64,000 bases of DNA from Prorocentrum cordatum. Taxonomy: Eukaryota > Sar > Dinophyceae > Prorocentrales > Prorocentraceae. Both the position numbers and the translations under genes were made by a program. Below the pieces are notes generated by a model. It was not told the DNA's origin. It saw only the letters and a list, made by a program, of their open reading frames with translations, and made no database searches. The stretch is taken from assembly GCA_963575745.1 (NCBI GenBank), contig CAUYUJ010017878.1, positions 124,001 through 188,000 of the forward strand, written 5' to 3'. Shown piece after piece: positions 21,467 through 32,639 of this stretch (positions are counted from its first letter, which is position 1; every line of letters begins with the position of its first letter).

Positions 21467-23255
21467 AGTGGGTGCTCTCTGGCAGCGGGGTCTGTTGAGT
21501 ACTGGGTGCCTTCTTGGACACGGGGTTTGTTGAGTACTGGGTGTTGTCTTGGAGACGGAGCCTTGTTGAGTACTGGGTGCTCTCTTGGACACGGAGTCTG
21601 CTGAATGCCAAGTGCTGTCTTGGAGACGGAGGTTGTCTGAGTAGCGGGTGCTCTCTTTGGGACGGAGTCAGTTGAGTAGCGGGTGCTCTCTTGGAAACAA
21701 AAGCGGGCGGTTTTTTAATACACCTCTAGTGGGTGCTCTCTGGCATCGGGGTCTGTTGAGTACTGGGTGCCTTCTTGGACACGGAGTCTGGTGAGTACAC
21801 ACGGAGTCTTGGCGCTCTCTTGGCCACGGAGTCTGATGAATACCGGGTGCTGTCTTGGAGATGGAGGTTGTTTGAGACGCGGGTGCTCCCTTGGAGACGG
21901 AGTCTGTTGAGTAGTGGGTGCTCTCTTGGAGACAGACGCGGGCGGTCGGGCGGGCAGGCGGGCGGGGGGCGGGCGGGCCGGGCTTTTACATAGACCTCTA
22001 GTGGGTGCTCTCTGGCAGCGGGGTCTGTTGAATACTGGGTGCCTTCTTGGACACGGGGTCTGTTGAATACAGAGCGCTGTCTTGGAGATGGAGGCTGTTG
22101 AATACTGGGTGCTCCCTTGGACACGGAATCTGTTGAATACCGGGTGCTGCCTTGGAGACGGGAGTTGTTGAAATGGAAACGGAGCCCTCAGTGGCTGCTC
22201 TCTTGGAAACGGAGTGTGTTGAGTAATGGGTGCTCATTTGGAGACACAAGCGGGCGGTCGGGCGGGCGGGCGGGGGGCGGGCGGGCGGAACGGGCTTTTT
22301 AACTATACCTCTAGTGAGTGTTCTCTGGCAACGGGGTCTGCTGAGTACTGGGTGCCTTGTTGGACACGGAGTCTGTTGAGTACTGGGTGTTGTCTTGGAC
22401 ACGGATCTTGTTGAGTACTGCGTGCTCTCTTGGACACGGAGTCTGATGAATACGAAGTTCTTTTGGCACGGGATCTATTGAGTAGTGGTTGCTCTCTTGG
22501 AGACGGAGCCTGTTCAGTAGTGGGTGTTTTTTTGGAGACGGAGGCGGGCGGTCGGGCGGGGGGCGGGCGGGCGGGTCGGGTTTTGATGAAAGACCTCTAG
22601 TGGGTGCTCTCTGGCAGCGGGGTCTGTTGAGTACTGGGTGCCTTGTTGGACACGGAATCTGTTGAGTACATAGGCTGTTTTGGGAACGGAATCAGTTGAG
22701 ACCTGTGTGCTCCCTTGGACACAGAGTCTGTTGAATACTGGGCGCAGCCTTGGAAACGGAGTCCGTTGAGTAGTGGGTGCTGTCTTGGAGACACAGGCGC
22801 GAGGTCGGGCGGGGGGGCGGGCGGGCGGGTCGGATTTTTTTAAAACAGACCTCTAGTGGGTGCTCTCTGGCAGCGAGGTCTGTTGAGTACTGGATGCCTT
22901 TTTGGACGCGCAAGTTGTTGAGTACAAGGTGCCGTCTTGGAGACGGAGTCTGTTGACTAGTGGGTGCTACCTTGGACACGGAGTCTGTTGAATACTGGGC
23001 GCTGTCTTGGAGACGGAGGCAATTGAATAGTGGCTGCTCTCTTGGAGACTGAGTCTGTTGAGTAGTGGGTGCTCTCTTGGAAACAAAGGCGGGCGGTCGG
23101 GCGGGCGGGTGGGCGGGCGGGGGGCCGGCGGGCGGGTCGGGTTTTTAAATCGACCTTTCCTGGGTGCCCTCTGGCAGCGGGGTCTGTTGAGTACTGGGTG
23201 CCTTCTTGGACACGGAGTCTGTTGAGTACACGGTGCTGTCTTGCAGACGGGGTCT
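21467..23255. repeat. 1.8-kb segmental duplication, right copy
   Basis: Partner of 18808-20600. Differences are single bases, short deletions and changes in the number of GGGC units. Confidence 0.85.
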
Positions 23256-23399
23256 CTTGAGTGCTGGGTGCTCCCTTGGACACGGAGTCTGTGGAATACC
23301 AGGTGCTGCCTTGGAGAGGGAGGCTGTTTAGTACAGAGTGATGTTTGAGAGACGGGGTCAGTTGACTCGTTGTTTACTGGTTTTTGTTTTGGAAGCACA

Positions 23400-23755
23400 G
23401 GCCGGAACCAGAATCGGAACCAGAACCGTGACCTGGAAAATCTTCGTTTGGACCACGAAGAAGAAAGAAACCGGAACCGGAGCAGGAACAAAAAACCGTG
23501 CCTTGGGGGGTCTTATTTGGGAGCTCGAAGAACAAGGAAACCGACGCCGGAACCGGAACCGGAACTGAAACCAGAACCATGATTTGGATAGGCTTCTTTG
23601 GGGCCCCGACAAAAAAAGGAAACTGGGACCAGAACCGGAACCGGAACCAAAACCAGAACCGTGACTTGGAAGGTTTTCGTTGGGGCCCCGAGGAAAAAGG
23701 GAACCGGAACCAGAAGCGGAACCGGAACCAGAAACCGTGACCTGAGGGTGCTCTC
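23400..23755. repeat. GGAACC hexamer block, ~85-bp higher-order unit
   Basis: (GGAACC)n and AAAACC variants are separated at regular intervals by GTGACCTGG, a TTCTTTGGGG-like core and GAAGAAGGAAACC. Confidence 0.88.
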
Positions 23756-23974
23756 TCGGAGACGGAGTATGTTGAGTAGTGGGTGCTCTCTGGCAGCGGG
23801 GTCTGTGGAGTACTGGGCGCCTTCTTGGACACGGAGTCTGTTGAGCACACGGTACTGTCTTGGAGACGGAGTCTTTTGAGTACTGGGTGATCCTTTGGAC
23901 GCAGAGTCCGTTGAATATTGGGTGATGATCTTCAACAAAGCCGGATTCGTCATCATTACCATCCTCTTCCTCAT

Positions 23975-25150
23975 CAGCCTCGGCATCAGCCTGCCTCAGC
24001 ATCAGCCTGCCTCAGCCTCAGCCTCAGCCTGCCTCAGCCTCAGCCTCAGCCTGCTTCAGCCTCAGCCTCAGTCTGCCTCAGCCTCGGCCTCAGCCTCAGC
24101 CTGCCTCAGCCTCAGCCTGCCTCAGCCTCAGCCTGCCTCAGCCTCAGCCTCAGCTCTCAGCCTGCCTCAGCCTCAGCCTCAGCCTGCTTCAGCCTCAGCC
24201 TGCCTTCAGCCTGCAGCTCAGCCTCAGCCTGCCTCAGCCTCAGCCTCAGCCTCAGCCTCAGCTGCTGCTTCAGCCTCAGCCTGCAGCCTCAGCCTCAGCC
24301 TCAGCCTGCCTCAGCCTCAGCCTGCCTCAGCCTCAGCCTCAGCCTCAGCCTCAGCCTGCCTCAGCATCAGCCTCAGCCTCAGCCTCAGCCTGCCTCGGCC
24401 TCAGCCTCAGCCTGCCTCGGCCTCAGCCTCAGCCTCAGCTCAGCCTCAGCCTCAGCCTCAGCCTCAGCCTGCCTCAGCCTCAGCCTGCCTCAGCCTCAGC
24501 CTCAGCCTCAGCCTGCTCAGCCTCAGCCTCAGCCTCAGCCTCAGCCTCAGCCTCAGCCTCAGCCTGCCTCGCTGCCTCAGCCTCAGCCTCAGCCTGCCTC
24601 AGCCTCAGCCTCAGCCTCAGCCTGCCTCAGCCTCAGCCTGCCTCTCAGCCTCAGCCTGCCTCAGCCTCAGCCTCTGCCTCAGCCTCAGTCTGCCTCAGCC
24701 TCAGCCCTCAGCCTCAGCGTCAGCCTGCTTCAGCCTCAGCCTCAGCCTCAGCCTCAGCCTGCCTCAGCATCAGCCTGCCTCAGCCTCAGCCTCAGCCTGC
24801 ATCAGCCTCAGCCTCAGCCTCAGCCTGCTTCAGCCTCAGCCTGAGTCTGCCTTCAATCTCAGCCTCAGCCTCAGCCTGCCTCAGCCTCAGCCTCAGCCTC
24901 AGCCTGCCTCAGCATCAGCCTGCCTCAGCCTCAGCCTCAGCCTGCCTCAGCCTCAGCCTCAGCCTGCTTCAGCCTCAGCCCCAGTCTGCCTTCAGCCTCA
25001 GCCTCAGCCTCAGCCTGCCGCAGCCTCAGCCTGCATGAGCCTTAGCCTCAGCCTGCATCAGCCTCAGCCTCCGCCTCAGCTTGCCTCAGCATCAGCCTGC
25101 CTCGGCCTCAGCCTCAGCCTGCCTCAGCCTCAGCATCAGCCTGCTCCGGG
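23975..25150. repeat. CCTCAG / CCTGCCTCAG array
   Basis: About 1.2 kb of 6-bp CCTCAG units interspersed with 10-bp CCTGCCTCAG variants. It is open in several frames (Ser/Ala/Leu/Gln/Pro) purely because of the unit. Confidence 0.95.
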
Positions 25151-25600
25151 CATTCAAAATGTGGCCCGGGCCGGAACCAGAACCGGAACCGGAACCGGAA
25201 CCAAAACCAAAACCGGAACCAAAACCGGAACCGGAACCAGAACCGGCACCAAAACCAAAACCCAAACCACCACCAGAACCATACTGCCGGGAATGGAGTT
25301 CTGGGAACTCGAAGAGCACGAAGTGGCCTACAGTTGGCTCCGGGCATTCAGAATGTGGCCCGGGAATGGAGTTCTGGGAACTCGAAGACCAAGAAATGGC
25401 CTACAGTTTGCTCCGGGCATTCAGAATCATTCCCGGGAATGGAGTTCTGGGACCTCGAAGACCACGAAGCGTGTACTTGTTGGGTCAAAAAAAAAAGTCC
25501 CCAGCACCCTCCCCCGGATCGCGCCCAGACCCGCCTGGGGTGTCATCATGCTCTCCTTTGACCCTACTAGATACTAGAAACCTATTAGTTTTCGCTGTTA
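25150..25600. repeat. GGAACC block and ~73-bp tandem repeat
   Basis: GGAACC/AAAACC run (25172-25285), then three units of about 73 bp (25288, 25363, 25436) with GGAATGGAGTTCTGGGAACT, CCTACAGTTTGCTCCGGGC and ATTCAGAAT. Confidence 0.85.
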
Positions 25601-25602
25601 GG

Positions 25603-26550
25603 TAAGGAAACCGGAACCGGAACCGGAACCAAAACCGGAACCGTGACCTGTGAGGTCTTCTTCGAAGACAGAAGAAGAAGGAAACCGGAACCGGAACCGA
25701 AACCAAAACCGGAACCGTGACCAAAGGGGTCTTCTTCGAACCAAGAGAAGAAGGAAACCGGAACCGGAACCGAAACCAAAACCGGAACCGTGACCTGGGT
25801 CGTCTTCTTCGAAGACAGAAGAAGAAGGAAACCGGAACCGGAACCGAAACCAGAACCAAAACCGTGACCAAAGGGGTCTTCTTCGAACCAAGAGAAGAAA
25901 GAAACCGGAACCGGAACCGGAACCAAAACCGAAACCGTGACCTGGGGGGCCTTCTTCGGGGCGAGAAGAAGAAAGAAACCAGAACCGGAACCGGAACCAA
26001 AACCGAAACCGTGACCAGGGAGTCTTTCTTCGAGGCCAAGAGAAGACGGAAACTGGAACCAGAACCGGAACTAGAACCAGAACCGTGACCAGGAGGTCTT
26101 CTTCGAGGCGACGAGAACAAGGAAACCGGAACCGGAACCGAAACCAGAACCGTGACCGGGGTGGTCTTCTTTGAGGCGAAAACAAAAAGAAAACCGGAAC
26201 CGGAACCAAAACCAGAACCAGAACCGTTACTTGGAGGGTGCTCTTCAAAGCCCCGAAGAAGAAGGAAACCGGAACCGGAACCGGAACCAAAACCAAAACC
26301 TGAAAGTCTTTTTCAGGCCTGGAAGAAAAAGGAAACCAGAACCAGAACCAGAACCGGAACCGTCACCAAAGGGGCCTTTTCCAGCCCCGCAAAAAGAAGG
26401 AAACCGGAACCAAAACCGGAACCGGAACCGGAACCAGAACCGGAACCGGAACCGGAACCGGAACCAAAACCAAAACCGGAACCAAAACCGGAACCGGAAC
26501 CAGAACCAGAACCAAAACCAAAACCAAAACCACCACCAGAACCATACTGC
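25603..26550. repeat. GGAACC array, ~85-bp higher-order unit, about 10 copies
   Basis: Each unit has (GGAACC)2-4 with CGAAACC/AAAACC variants, then GTGACC, a GGTCTTCTTCGA-like core and GAAGAAGGAAACC. The last unit ends in a long pure hexamer run (26399-26545). Confidence 0.92.
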
Positions 26551-26559
26551 CATATTCAG

Positions 26560-27423
26560 TACGGAGAACTCGAAGGGACCGGAGGACCCTCCATTTCGTG
26601 CCTCGATGCACGGAGGTGGAAATCGAGAATTTGATAATTGCTGTCTGTCTGCCCCGTGGGTTGTCCCGTGAAGTCGGAAAAGGTGTGCAATTTGGAATGG
26701 CATTGGACATGCACATCAGAGTGCATGAATGCGCAATTCGTGTTTATATTCGCCGGAGTAGTAGATGGTAAGGCGAAGCACCTAGAGTGTCGGCGATTGT
26801 TATGGCAGACCGATAATTGCATGTATATATTAGCATGTGGCCGAGAGTCTATCGATATTGGTCTGAAAAAAGGCAGGTCGTAGTACAATTAGAAGCGCGC
26901 GTATACATCAAAAGTGTATCGATCGCAGGTTGGTGGGTATTTACACCGCAGTGGCAAGTTAGACATGTGTATATACAAATATTGAACATGTATGGTTATA
27001 TTGATCATGTGGCCGCTTGTTACTTCGCCGATGCGTTATACAGATAGGCTGGGCTACCCGACGCGAAGCCAGTGAAATCCAACGTTGCGCCCATCCCCTC
27101 AAACTTCCTTATCACCCGACGAGTGGTCTGTGAGGTACGAAGGAGTATGAGCTGTGTGCCTGCCATTTACGCCTGATCGTCGGGTGTGTAATGTCGGTCT
27201 GTCCCGTGTGCCAGTCCTGCTTGCTGTCGGTCCCGTGTGCCAGTCCTGTGCCAGTTCTGGTCAGCCCCGTAATGTCGGTTTGTCCCGGCATGTTTCATGT
27301 TCCGTGTTTGCTTCTGGCTATGGCTTGCGTCCGTGATTTCTCCAACGCTCCTCTTTGTCTTCTTCTTCTTCTTCTCCGCCTTCTTATGTTCTGCTCGTTG
27401 CAGCTGTCCTCAGGTGTCACTGA
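26560..27423. other. AT-richer unique stretch, no gene recognised
   Basis: 26640-27060 is markedly less GC-rich than its surroundings and not repetitive. A frame of about 80 codons begins near 26640 but shows no domain. Near 27190-27290 GTCCCGTGTGCCAGTCCTG is tandemly repeated. Confidence 0.4.
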
Positions 27424-27563
27424 AGGGGCCCTGGGACATTCCTTCCCATATTTTCTGTGTTATTGTCTTCCCCCCCACTCCCCATATCTTCCCTTGTTTT
27501 ATCTTCCCTTGTTTTCTGGGGGATCGACGATCAATTGTGTCTGTGTGTTTGTTTCCCTGCTCC
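27424..27563. mobile_element. Family G TIR element, copy 2
   Basis: GGGGCCCTGGGACATTCC at the left, GTGTCTGTGTGTTTG near the right, and the shared centre TTCCCCCCCACTCCCCATAT. Flanking duplication not clear. Confidence 0.7.
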
Positions 27564-27739
27564 CGGGCCCCGCCCTCTCTGGCCGCCTGAGGCCCCGCCC
27601 GCCCGTGCCCTGTCTCCCTAATTGGAGCCGTGGGTAGCTCTCGCCCAGCTCTTCGCGGAAGAGGCTCGCTCTCGCCCCGCCGACCAAAAATTTGTGTTTG
27701 CTTCCCTCCCGAATCACATCGTCGCTCGTCGAGGGCGCG

Positions 27740-27948
27740 AGGCTGGACTTCTGTCGGGCGTGTCCCGCTACGGGGATTTTCAAAGAAAAATAATGAAGAC
27801 CCAAAGAATACCCCAGGAAGGTCAACAAATACTCAAAAAGTAGTCCCCGTACTATTTTTATGCTTAGTTTGATTATTTTTGGGGTATTTTTTTAGTTTTT
27901 CGTCGAAAATCCCCCTGTAGGGGGACAGGCCCGACTTACGGCTGGACC
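27740..27948. mobile_element. Family A TIR element, copy 6, with 8-bp flanking repeat
   Basis: Left GTCGGGCGTGTCCCGCTAC, right TCCCCCTGTAGGGGGACAGG then CCCGACTTA. GGCTGGAC flanks it at 27741-27748 and 27940-27947. The interior resembles copies 2 and 8 (TTTTTGGGGTATTTTT near the right end). Confidence 0.82.
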
Positions 27949-28173
27949 CGCAGGGGCCGTTGGGGACTCCTCGGGCCCCGCGGCTTCCGGGCGTCCGGGG
28001 TGGGCGGGCGAGGCAAGTTCGCGGGCCTCTCGGGGACCATCTCGGGGCTGCCTTTTGGGCCCCCGGCGCCCGCGGCCACGCGGGGCTCGCCACCGCGGCG
28101 GGGCTCCCGGGGACGGGCGGGGGGTTCTTTTGGGGAAGAAAAAGTGACGGGGGTCGAGTCTAGGGGGGAAGAG

Positions 28174-28353
28174 AAAGGGACATAAACACAAGAACTCGGA
28201 GGTCCGCGCGGATTTCTCGGATCGGCGCTGGGGCCCCCGGGCGGCGCCTCCGGCGCCGCCCCTGGCGCGCTCCGCGCGCCAGGGAGGGGGGTCCAGCGCC
28301 GATCCGAGAAATCCGCGCGGACCTCCGAGTTCTTTTGTGTTTATGTCCCTTTT
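28174..28353. mobile_element. Family C long-hairpin element, copy 2
   Basis: Nearly perfect inverted arms of about 58 bp: AAAGGGACATAAACACAAGA, CTCGGAGGTCCGCGCGG, ATTTCTCGGATCGGCGCTGG and their complements. The GC-rich loop contains GGCGCCTCCGGCGCC. Confidence 0.88.
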
Positions 28354-28459
28354 TGTTCCCCTATCGTTGGGCCTGGCCCCCGAGAGCCGACGCTCCGGAG
28401 AGGCTGGAGCGGCAGGCTCTTTTGCCCCTCTCGGCGCCTCGTGGGGGGCCCTCGCCGGG

Positions 28460-28690
28460 CTCTCGGGGCCGTCCGAAGAGGCCTCGCGGGACGAGAGGCC
28501 GGTCCTCCGAGGGACAAAACATACAAAAACAAGACACACAAACACAACAAAAAACACAAAAACATACAAACCAGACACAAAACACACAAGAACCACACAC
28601 AACAAAAAACGCACACCGGTCCTCCGACGCTTGGGGCCGTCAGAAGAGGCCTTGCGGGACGAGAGGCCGGTCCTCCGGGGGAGCGGCCCA
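28460..28690. repeat. Direct repeat flanking an ACACAAAA-rich stretch
   Basis: GGGCCGTCCGAAGAGGCCTC then GCGGGACGAGAGGCCGGTCC occurs at 28462 and 28628, with about 110 bp of AC-rich, G-poor sequence between. Confidence 0.75.
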
Positions 28691-28829
28691 GACCTCCGAG
28701 GCCCGCGCGTGGAAAGGAGTGGAGCAGCCGGACGTCCCCAGCGCCCGCGGCTTGCGGGGCTCGCCAGCGGGCGGGGCGGGGCTCCCGGTGAAGCACTGGC
28801 GAAGGGCCCTGGCTCGCCTACTGTCCCAC

Positions 28830-28990
28830 CAAATAATGTTCTAAGAACCTGTCGTGGCTTGCACGAATTGCTCTTGGAACAGATCTGGTTGGGATTGTCT
28901 CGGTTTGACACATCGGGTTTATGTTCTAAGAACATTGTTCTTGTTATTAGAAAAGGGGTTCTAAGAACATTTCGTGGTACGATTACAGGA
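28830..28990. repeat. GTTCTAAGAAC palindromic repeats
   Basis: ATGTTCTAAGAAC appears at about 28835, 28923 and (GGGTTCTAAGAACAT) 28957, itself a palindrome. No gene assigned. Confidence 0.6.
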
Positions 28991-29089
28991 ATGCCGGGAC
29001 GGTCGGTCCCTGCTCAACCCGGGGATCGTCGGGGAATCCGGCGGCCGCCGTATGCGGAGGGGGTGGGCGGGTCGGGATTTCTCTTTGCG

Positions 29090-29280
29090 GCATGTTCGCG
29101 TCGTGTCGACCAGCGGCGACGTTGCCGCCGGCGTTCAGCGTTGGACGCCGCCAGCGACCCAGAATCGGTCGATGTTGAAAAGATCACACGTTTCGGAAAC
29201 AGCCGATCGTTCGAGGTTGAGCGATCCCCGCGGTGTCAGGAACCAGCTCTTGGGTGGACACGACAGGAACCTTCGGTACA
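29090..29280. repeat. Paralogue of 40665-41095 without the family A insertion
   Basis: Shares CGTGTCGACCAGCGGCGAC, CCCAGAATCG, GCCGATCGTT and CGATCCCCGCGGTGTCAGGA with 40680-41060, in the same order. Here GATCGTTCGAGGTTGAGCGA is uninterrupted. Confidence 0.75.
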
Positions 29281-29760
29281 GAAACCAAGAATCCCAACTT
29301 GTTGAGCGGGATAAGTACATCAGAAGTACGCCCTCTGGACTCCTCCCAGCGTCCCTGGCTGACTGAGGCTCTCACATTGTTTGCTCGCAGCGTGGAGATG
29401 AAGCAATGGGATCGGCACGATTTCAGTATTTCCATGGTTTCCGCTTGCAGTCTCCGCTTGTAGCAACCGTCCCTTCGAAGCTGAATTCGCCTACCCGTAG
29501 AAGGATTTGTTCACATATTGGAGCACGTCAGGAACTTGAGGGTTCCCGAGTTTGCAAGGAGTTCTCGATGTGCATTGCGTGCTTCGATGGTGGCACCGCG
29601 GCTCGCGTCTTGCCGCAATCGAGCTCTCAGGGCCTCTCAGTTTCAGTAAGACGAAACAGTTGTGTGAGAGTGTGTGTGTGTGTTTGTGTGTGTTTGTGTG
29701 TGTGTGTTTGTGTGTGTGTGTGTTGGGGGGGGGCACTTCGTGGGTGTTGTTGCGTGGCTT
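29281..29760. other. No gene recognised; GT microsatellite at 29668-29725
   Basis: Unique sequence with no recognised coding content, ending in a (GT)n tract with TTTG interruptions. Confidence 0.45.
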
Positions 29761-29775
29761 AGGCGGGGTTAGTAT

Positions 29776-29863
29776 CGGCGGCGAGCGAGGGGGGGAAGTC
29801 AGAAGGTGAAGGCCTTCTAAGAAGGCCTTCACCTTCTGACTTCCCCCCAGGCTCACCGCTGGG
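29776..29863. mobile_element. Family H compact palindrome, copy 1
   Basis: 29790-29818 and 29820-29848 are perfect inverted complements (29 bp arms, 1-base spacer): GGGGGGAAGTCAGAAGGTGA leading to GGCCTTCT. The complementarity continues imperfectly outward (CGGCGAGC / GCTCACCG). Related, less symmetrical copies: 45399-45591 and 62814-62999. Confidence 0.85.
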
Positions 29864-30059
29864 ATTAACAAAGGGGCCTTGTGCGAACAGGGGCCCGATG
29901 ACGGCGAGGCAGAGGTCAGTTGCAGTGATGGCGCAGGAAGACAGGGCGGATGAGCAGCAATGGACAGGTGGGAAGAAGCAACATTCCACAGATGGGAGTC
30001 GGGATCATCGCCGCCGCCGTCACCGTCGTCATCGTCGATGCCGCCCTCGTCAATTTTCT

Positions 30060-30179
30060 GCGCGCGGGCACATCATCATCGTCAGCATCATCAATATCAT
30101 CATCATTAGCACCTTCGTCATCAGTATCGCCAGCTTCATCGGTGCAATTATGCTTATCATCACTATCAGCTTCATCATT

Positions 30180-30210
<31 letters not shown>

Positions 30211-30214
30211 GCAT

Positions 30215-30245
<31 letters not shown>

Positions 30246-30300
30246 GTCATCATCATCATCAGCATCATCACCACCATCATCACCACGCTGTCGACATCTT
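30060..30300. repeat. ATC microsatellite
   Basis: (CAT)n with GCA, CGT and ACC interruptions. The Asp/Met/Ile/Ser frames across it are artefacts. Confidence 0.95.
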
Positions 30301-30598
30301 ATCGCCCCGATCTCGATTGTCATCGCCATTGGCGTTAGCGTCATCTCCACTGTCGTCTCCGTCACTGTTATCGCCGAGGTCGTCACCATGACCACCACAA
30401 TTTCGCGACCTGCAGGACGGACTTCTCTGCGCGATGGAGTTCCGTGGTCCCGTGCGCTCGTTGAGATCATGGCCAGATGAGCGTTGCCAACAAGTTGCGG
30501 GTGGGAGGTTGGAATGTCTGCAAGTTTTCAGCGTTGGAGTTGACGACGGCAATTTTCAGGGATGAGGTACATAGATTTCACCACATAGATTCTGGGCA

Positions 30599-30764
30599 TA
30601 CAGTCGGGGCCCTGAAGAAGGAACCCTTTTCGTTGGGGAGGGGATTGTTTCACAACTTGCCTTAGATTGTCCATTGGTTTTCGATACGAAATCGAAGTTC
30701 AACTTATGAAAGATATGGGCATCGTTCCTTATTTGGGGTTCCTTAGGTCAAAGCCTCGACTGTA
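30599..30764. mobile_element. Family P TIR element, copy 1
   Basis: TACAGTCGGGGCCCTGAAGA then AGGAACCC at the left; GGGGTTCCTTAGGTCAAAGC then CTCGACTGTA at the right. 166 bp. The second copy is at 33209. Confidence 0.78.
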
Positions 30765-30901
30765 GATTGCACCATTTTCAGAGTGCACCACATGGAGATC
30801 GAGAGTGCGATCGCCGACTGCTTGGGCTCCACGCTGGCAAACCTGTGTGATGTTTCCTTGGCAGAAAAAATTGGTTCTGGTACCCCACGTGCTTAGTGGG
30901 G

Positions 30902-31160
30902 TTCTGGTGTTCTTCCTTCCCGCGTCGCACCCGCGTCTCCTCCTCACCCCTCCTCCTCCTTTTCACGCAGCACAGCGCAGCGCAGCACAGCACAGCTCAG
31001 CACAGCACAGCACAGCACAGTTCTGGTGTTCATCCCTGCCGCGTTGCACCCGCGTTTCCCGCGCACACACACACACCTCCCCCCCTTCCCCTTCTCACAC
31101 AGCACAGCGCAGCACGGCGCAGCGCAGCACAGCACAGCACAGCACATCACACAGCACATT
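30902..31160. repeat. ~120-bp tandem duplication ending in CAGCA pentamers
   Basis: TTCTGGTGTTC...CCGCGTCGCACCCGCGT occurs twice (30902, 31021), each followed by pyrimidine-rich sequence and CACAGCACAGCGCAGC-type pentamer runs. Confidence 0.8.
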
Positions 31161-31164
31161 GTCA

Positions 31165-32580
31165 CACAGCACCATCGGGGGTGCGCAGGGGGTGGTCTCT
31201 CACCGCGGCCGCTATCCAGGGTACAGCAGGCATGGCATATTCTCGACACCATAGGGGGTGCGCAGGGGGGAGGTCTCTCACCGCGGCCGCTATCCGTGAC
31301 GGTCGTCCAGGGCACAACAGGCATGGCACATTCTCGACACCATGAGGGGGTGCGCAGGGGGTGGTTTCTCACCGCGGCCGCTACCCGTGACCGCCGTCCA
31401 GGGCACAGCAGGCATGACATATTCTCGACACCATGGAGGTGCGCAAGGGGTGGTCTCCCACCGCGGCCGCTATCCGTGGCGGTCGTCCGTGGCACAGCAG
31501 GCATGGCATATTCTCGACACCATAGGTGGTGCGCAGGGGGTGGTCTCTCACCGCGGCCGCTATCCGTGACGGTTGTCTTGGGCACAGCAGGCATGGCACA
31601 TTCTCGGCACCATAAGGGAGTGCGCAGGGGGTGGTCTCTCACCGCGGCCGCTATCCGTGACGGCCGTCCATGGCTCAGCAGGCATGGCATATTGTCGACA
31701 TCATAAGGGGGTGCGCAAGGGGTGGTCTCTCACCGCGGCCGCTATCCGTGATGGTCGTCCAGCGCACAGCAGGCGTGGCATATTCTCGACACCATGAGGG
31801 GGTGCGCAGGGGGTGGTCTCTAACCGCTGCAACTATCCGTGACGGTCGGCAAGGGCACAACAGGCATGGCATATTCTCGACGCCATAGGGGTTGCGCAGG
31901 GGGTGGTTTCTCACCGCGGCCGCTATCCGTGACGGTCGTCCATGGCTCAGCAGGCATTGCAGATCCTCGACACCATAGGGGGTGCGCAGGGGGGGGGTCT
32001 CTAACCGCGGCCACTATCCGTGACGGTCGTGCATGGCACAGCAGGCATGGCATATTCTCTACACGGCATGGCATATTCTCGACACCATACAGAGGGTGCG
32101 CAGGGGGTGATTTCTCACGTCGTCCAGGGCACAGAAGGCACGGCGTATTCTCGAAGAGGATTGCGCAGGGGGTGGTCTCTCACCGCGGCCGCTATCGTGA
32201 CGTTCGTCCATGGCACAGCAGGCATGGCACATTCTCGACACCATAGGGGGTGCGCAGGGGGTGGTCTCTCACCGCTGTCGCTATCCGTGACGGCCGTCCA
32301 GGGCACAGCAGGCATGGCATATTCTCGACGCCATGGGGGGTGCGCAGGGGGTGGTCTCTCACCGTTGTCGCTATCCGTGACGGTCGTTCAGGGCACAGCA
32401 GGCATGGCATATTCTCGACACCATAGGTGGTGCGCAGGGGGGGTTCTCTCGCCAGGGCCGCTATCCGTGACGGTCGTCCATGGCTCAGCAGACATGGCAT
32501 ACTATCGACACCGTAGGGGGTGCGCAGGGGGTGGTCTCTCACCGCTGCCGCTATCCGTGACGGTCGTCCAGGGCACAACG
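31165..32580. repeat. ~90-bp tandem array, about 15 copies
   Basis: Unit: GCATGGCATATTCTCGACAC, CATAGGGGGTGCGCAGGGGG, TGGTCTCTCACCGCGGCCGC, TATCCGTGACGGTCGTCCAG, GGCACAGCAG. Period 89-91 bp with one short unit near 31202-31280 and several near 32050-32160. Frames reading through the array are not genes. Confidence 0.95.
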
Positions 32581-32639
32581 GTATCGGCGGAGCGACGGCC
32601 ACCATTATCAATTTCGCATGCTTCATTTCAGCTGTCATC

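Larger units (their letters stand above)
18800..23890. repeat. Compound minisatellite array with higher-order structure
   Basis: Subunits of about 45-55 bp (TTGAGTACTGGGTGC, CTTCTTGGACACGG, AGTCTGTTGA) alternate and are grouped into blocks of 230-330 bp. Block borders carry a G/C-only stretch of GGGCGGGC repeats, then TCGGGTTTTTAAA, AGACCTCTAGTGGGTGC and TCTCTGGCAGCGGGG. At least 14 blocks. Frames across it are repeat-encoded, not genes. A GGAACC-type block interrupts it near 20610-20790. Confidence 0.92.

Noticed and set aside
18800-25600. Long open frames over the minisatellite and CCTCAG arrays (up to about 560 codons)
   Set aside because: Their amino-acid pattern follows the DNA repeat unit exactly and several frames and both strands are open at once, so they carry no evidence of coding selection.
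29090-29320. Possible short gene at 28.9-29.4 kb
   Set aside because: The frames are not conserved in the paralogous copy at 40.7-41.1 kb, so coding is unlikely.
31165-32580. CRISPR-like repeat arrangement
   Set aside because: The 90-bp units are contiguous and similar throughout, with no constant repeat plus variable spacer, and the DNA is eukaryotic. The same applies to the 72-, 92- and 115-bp arrays.
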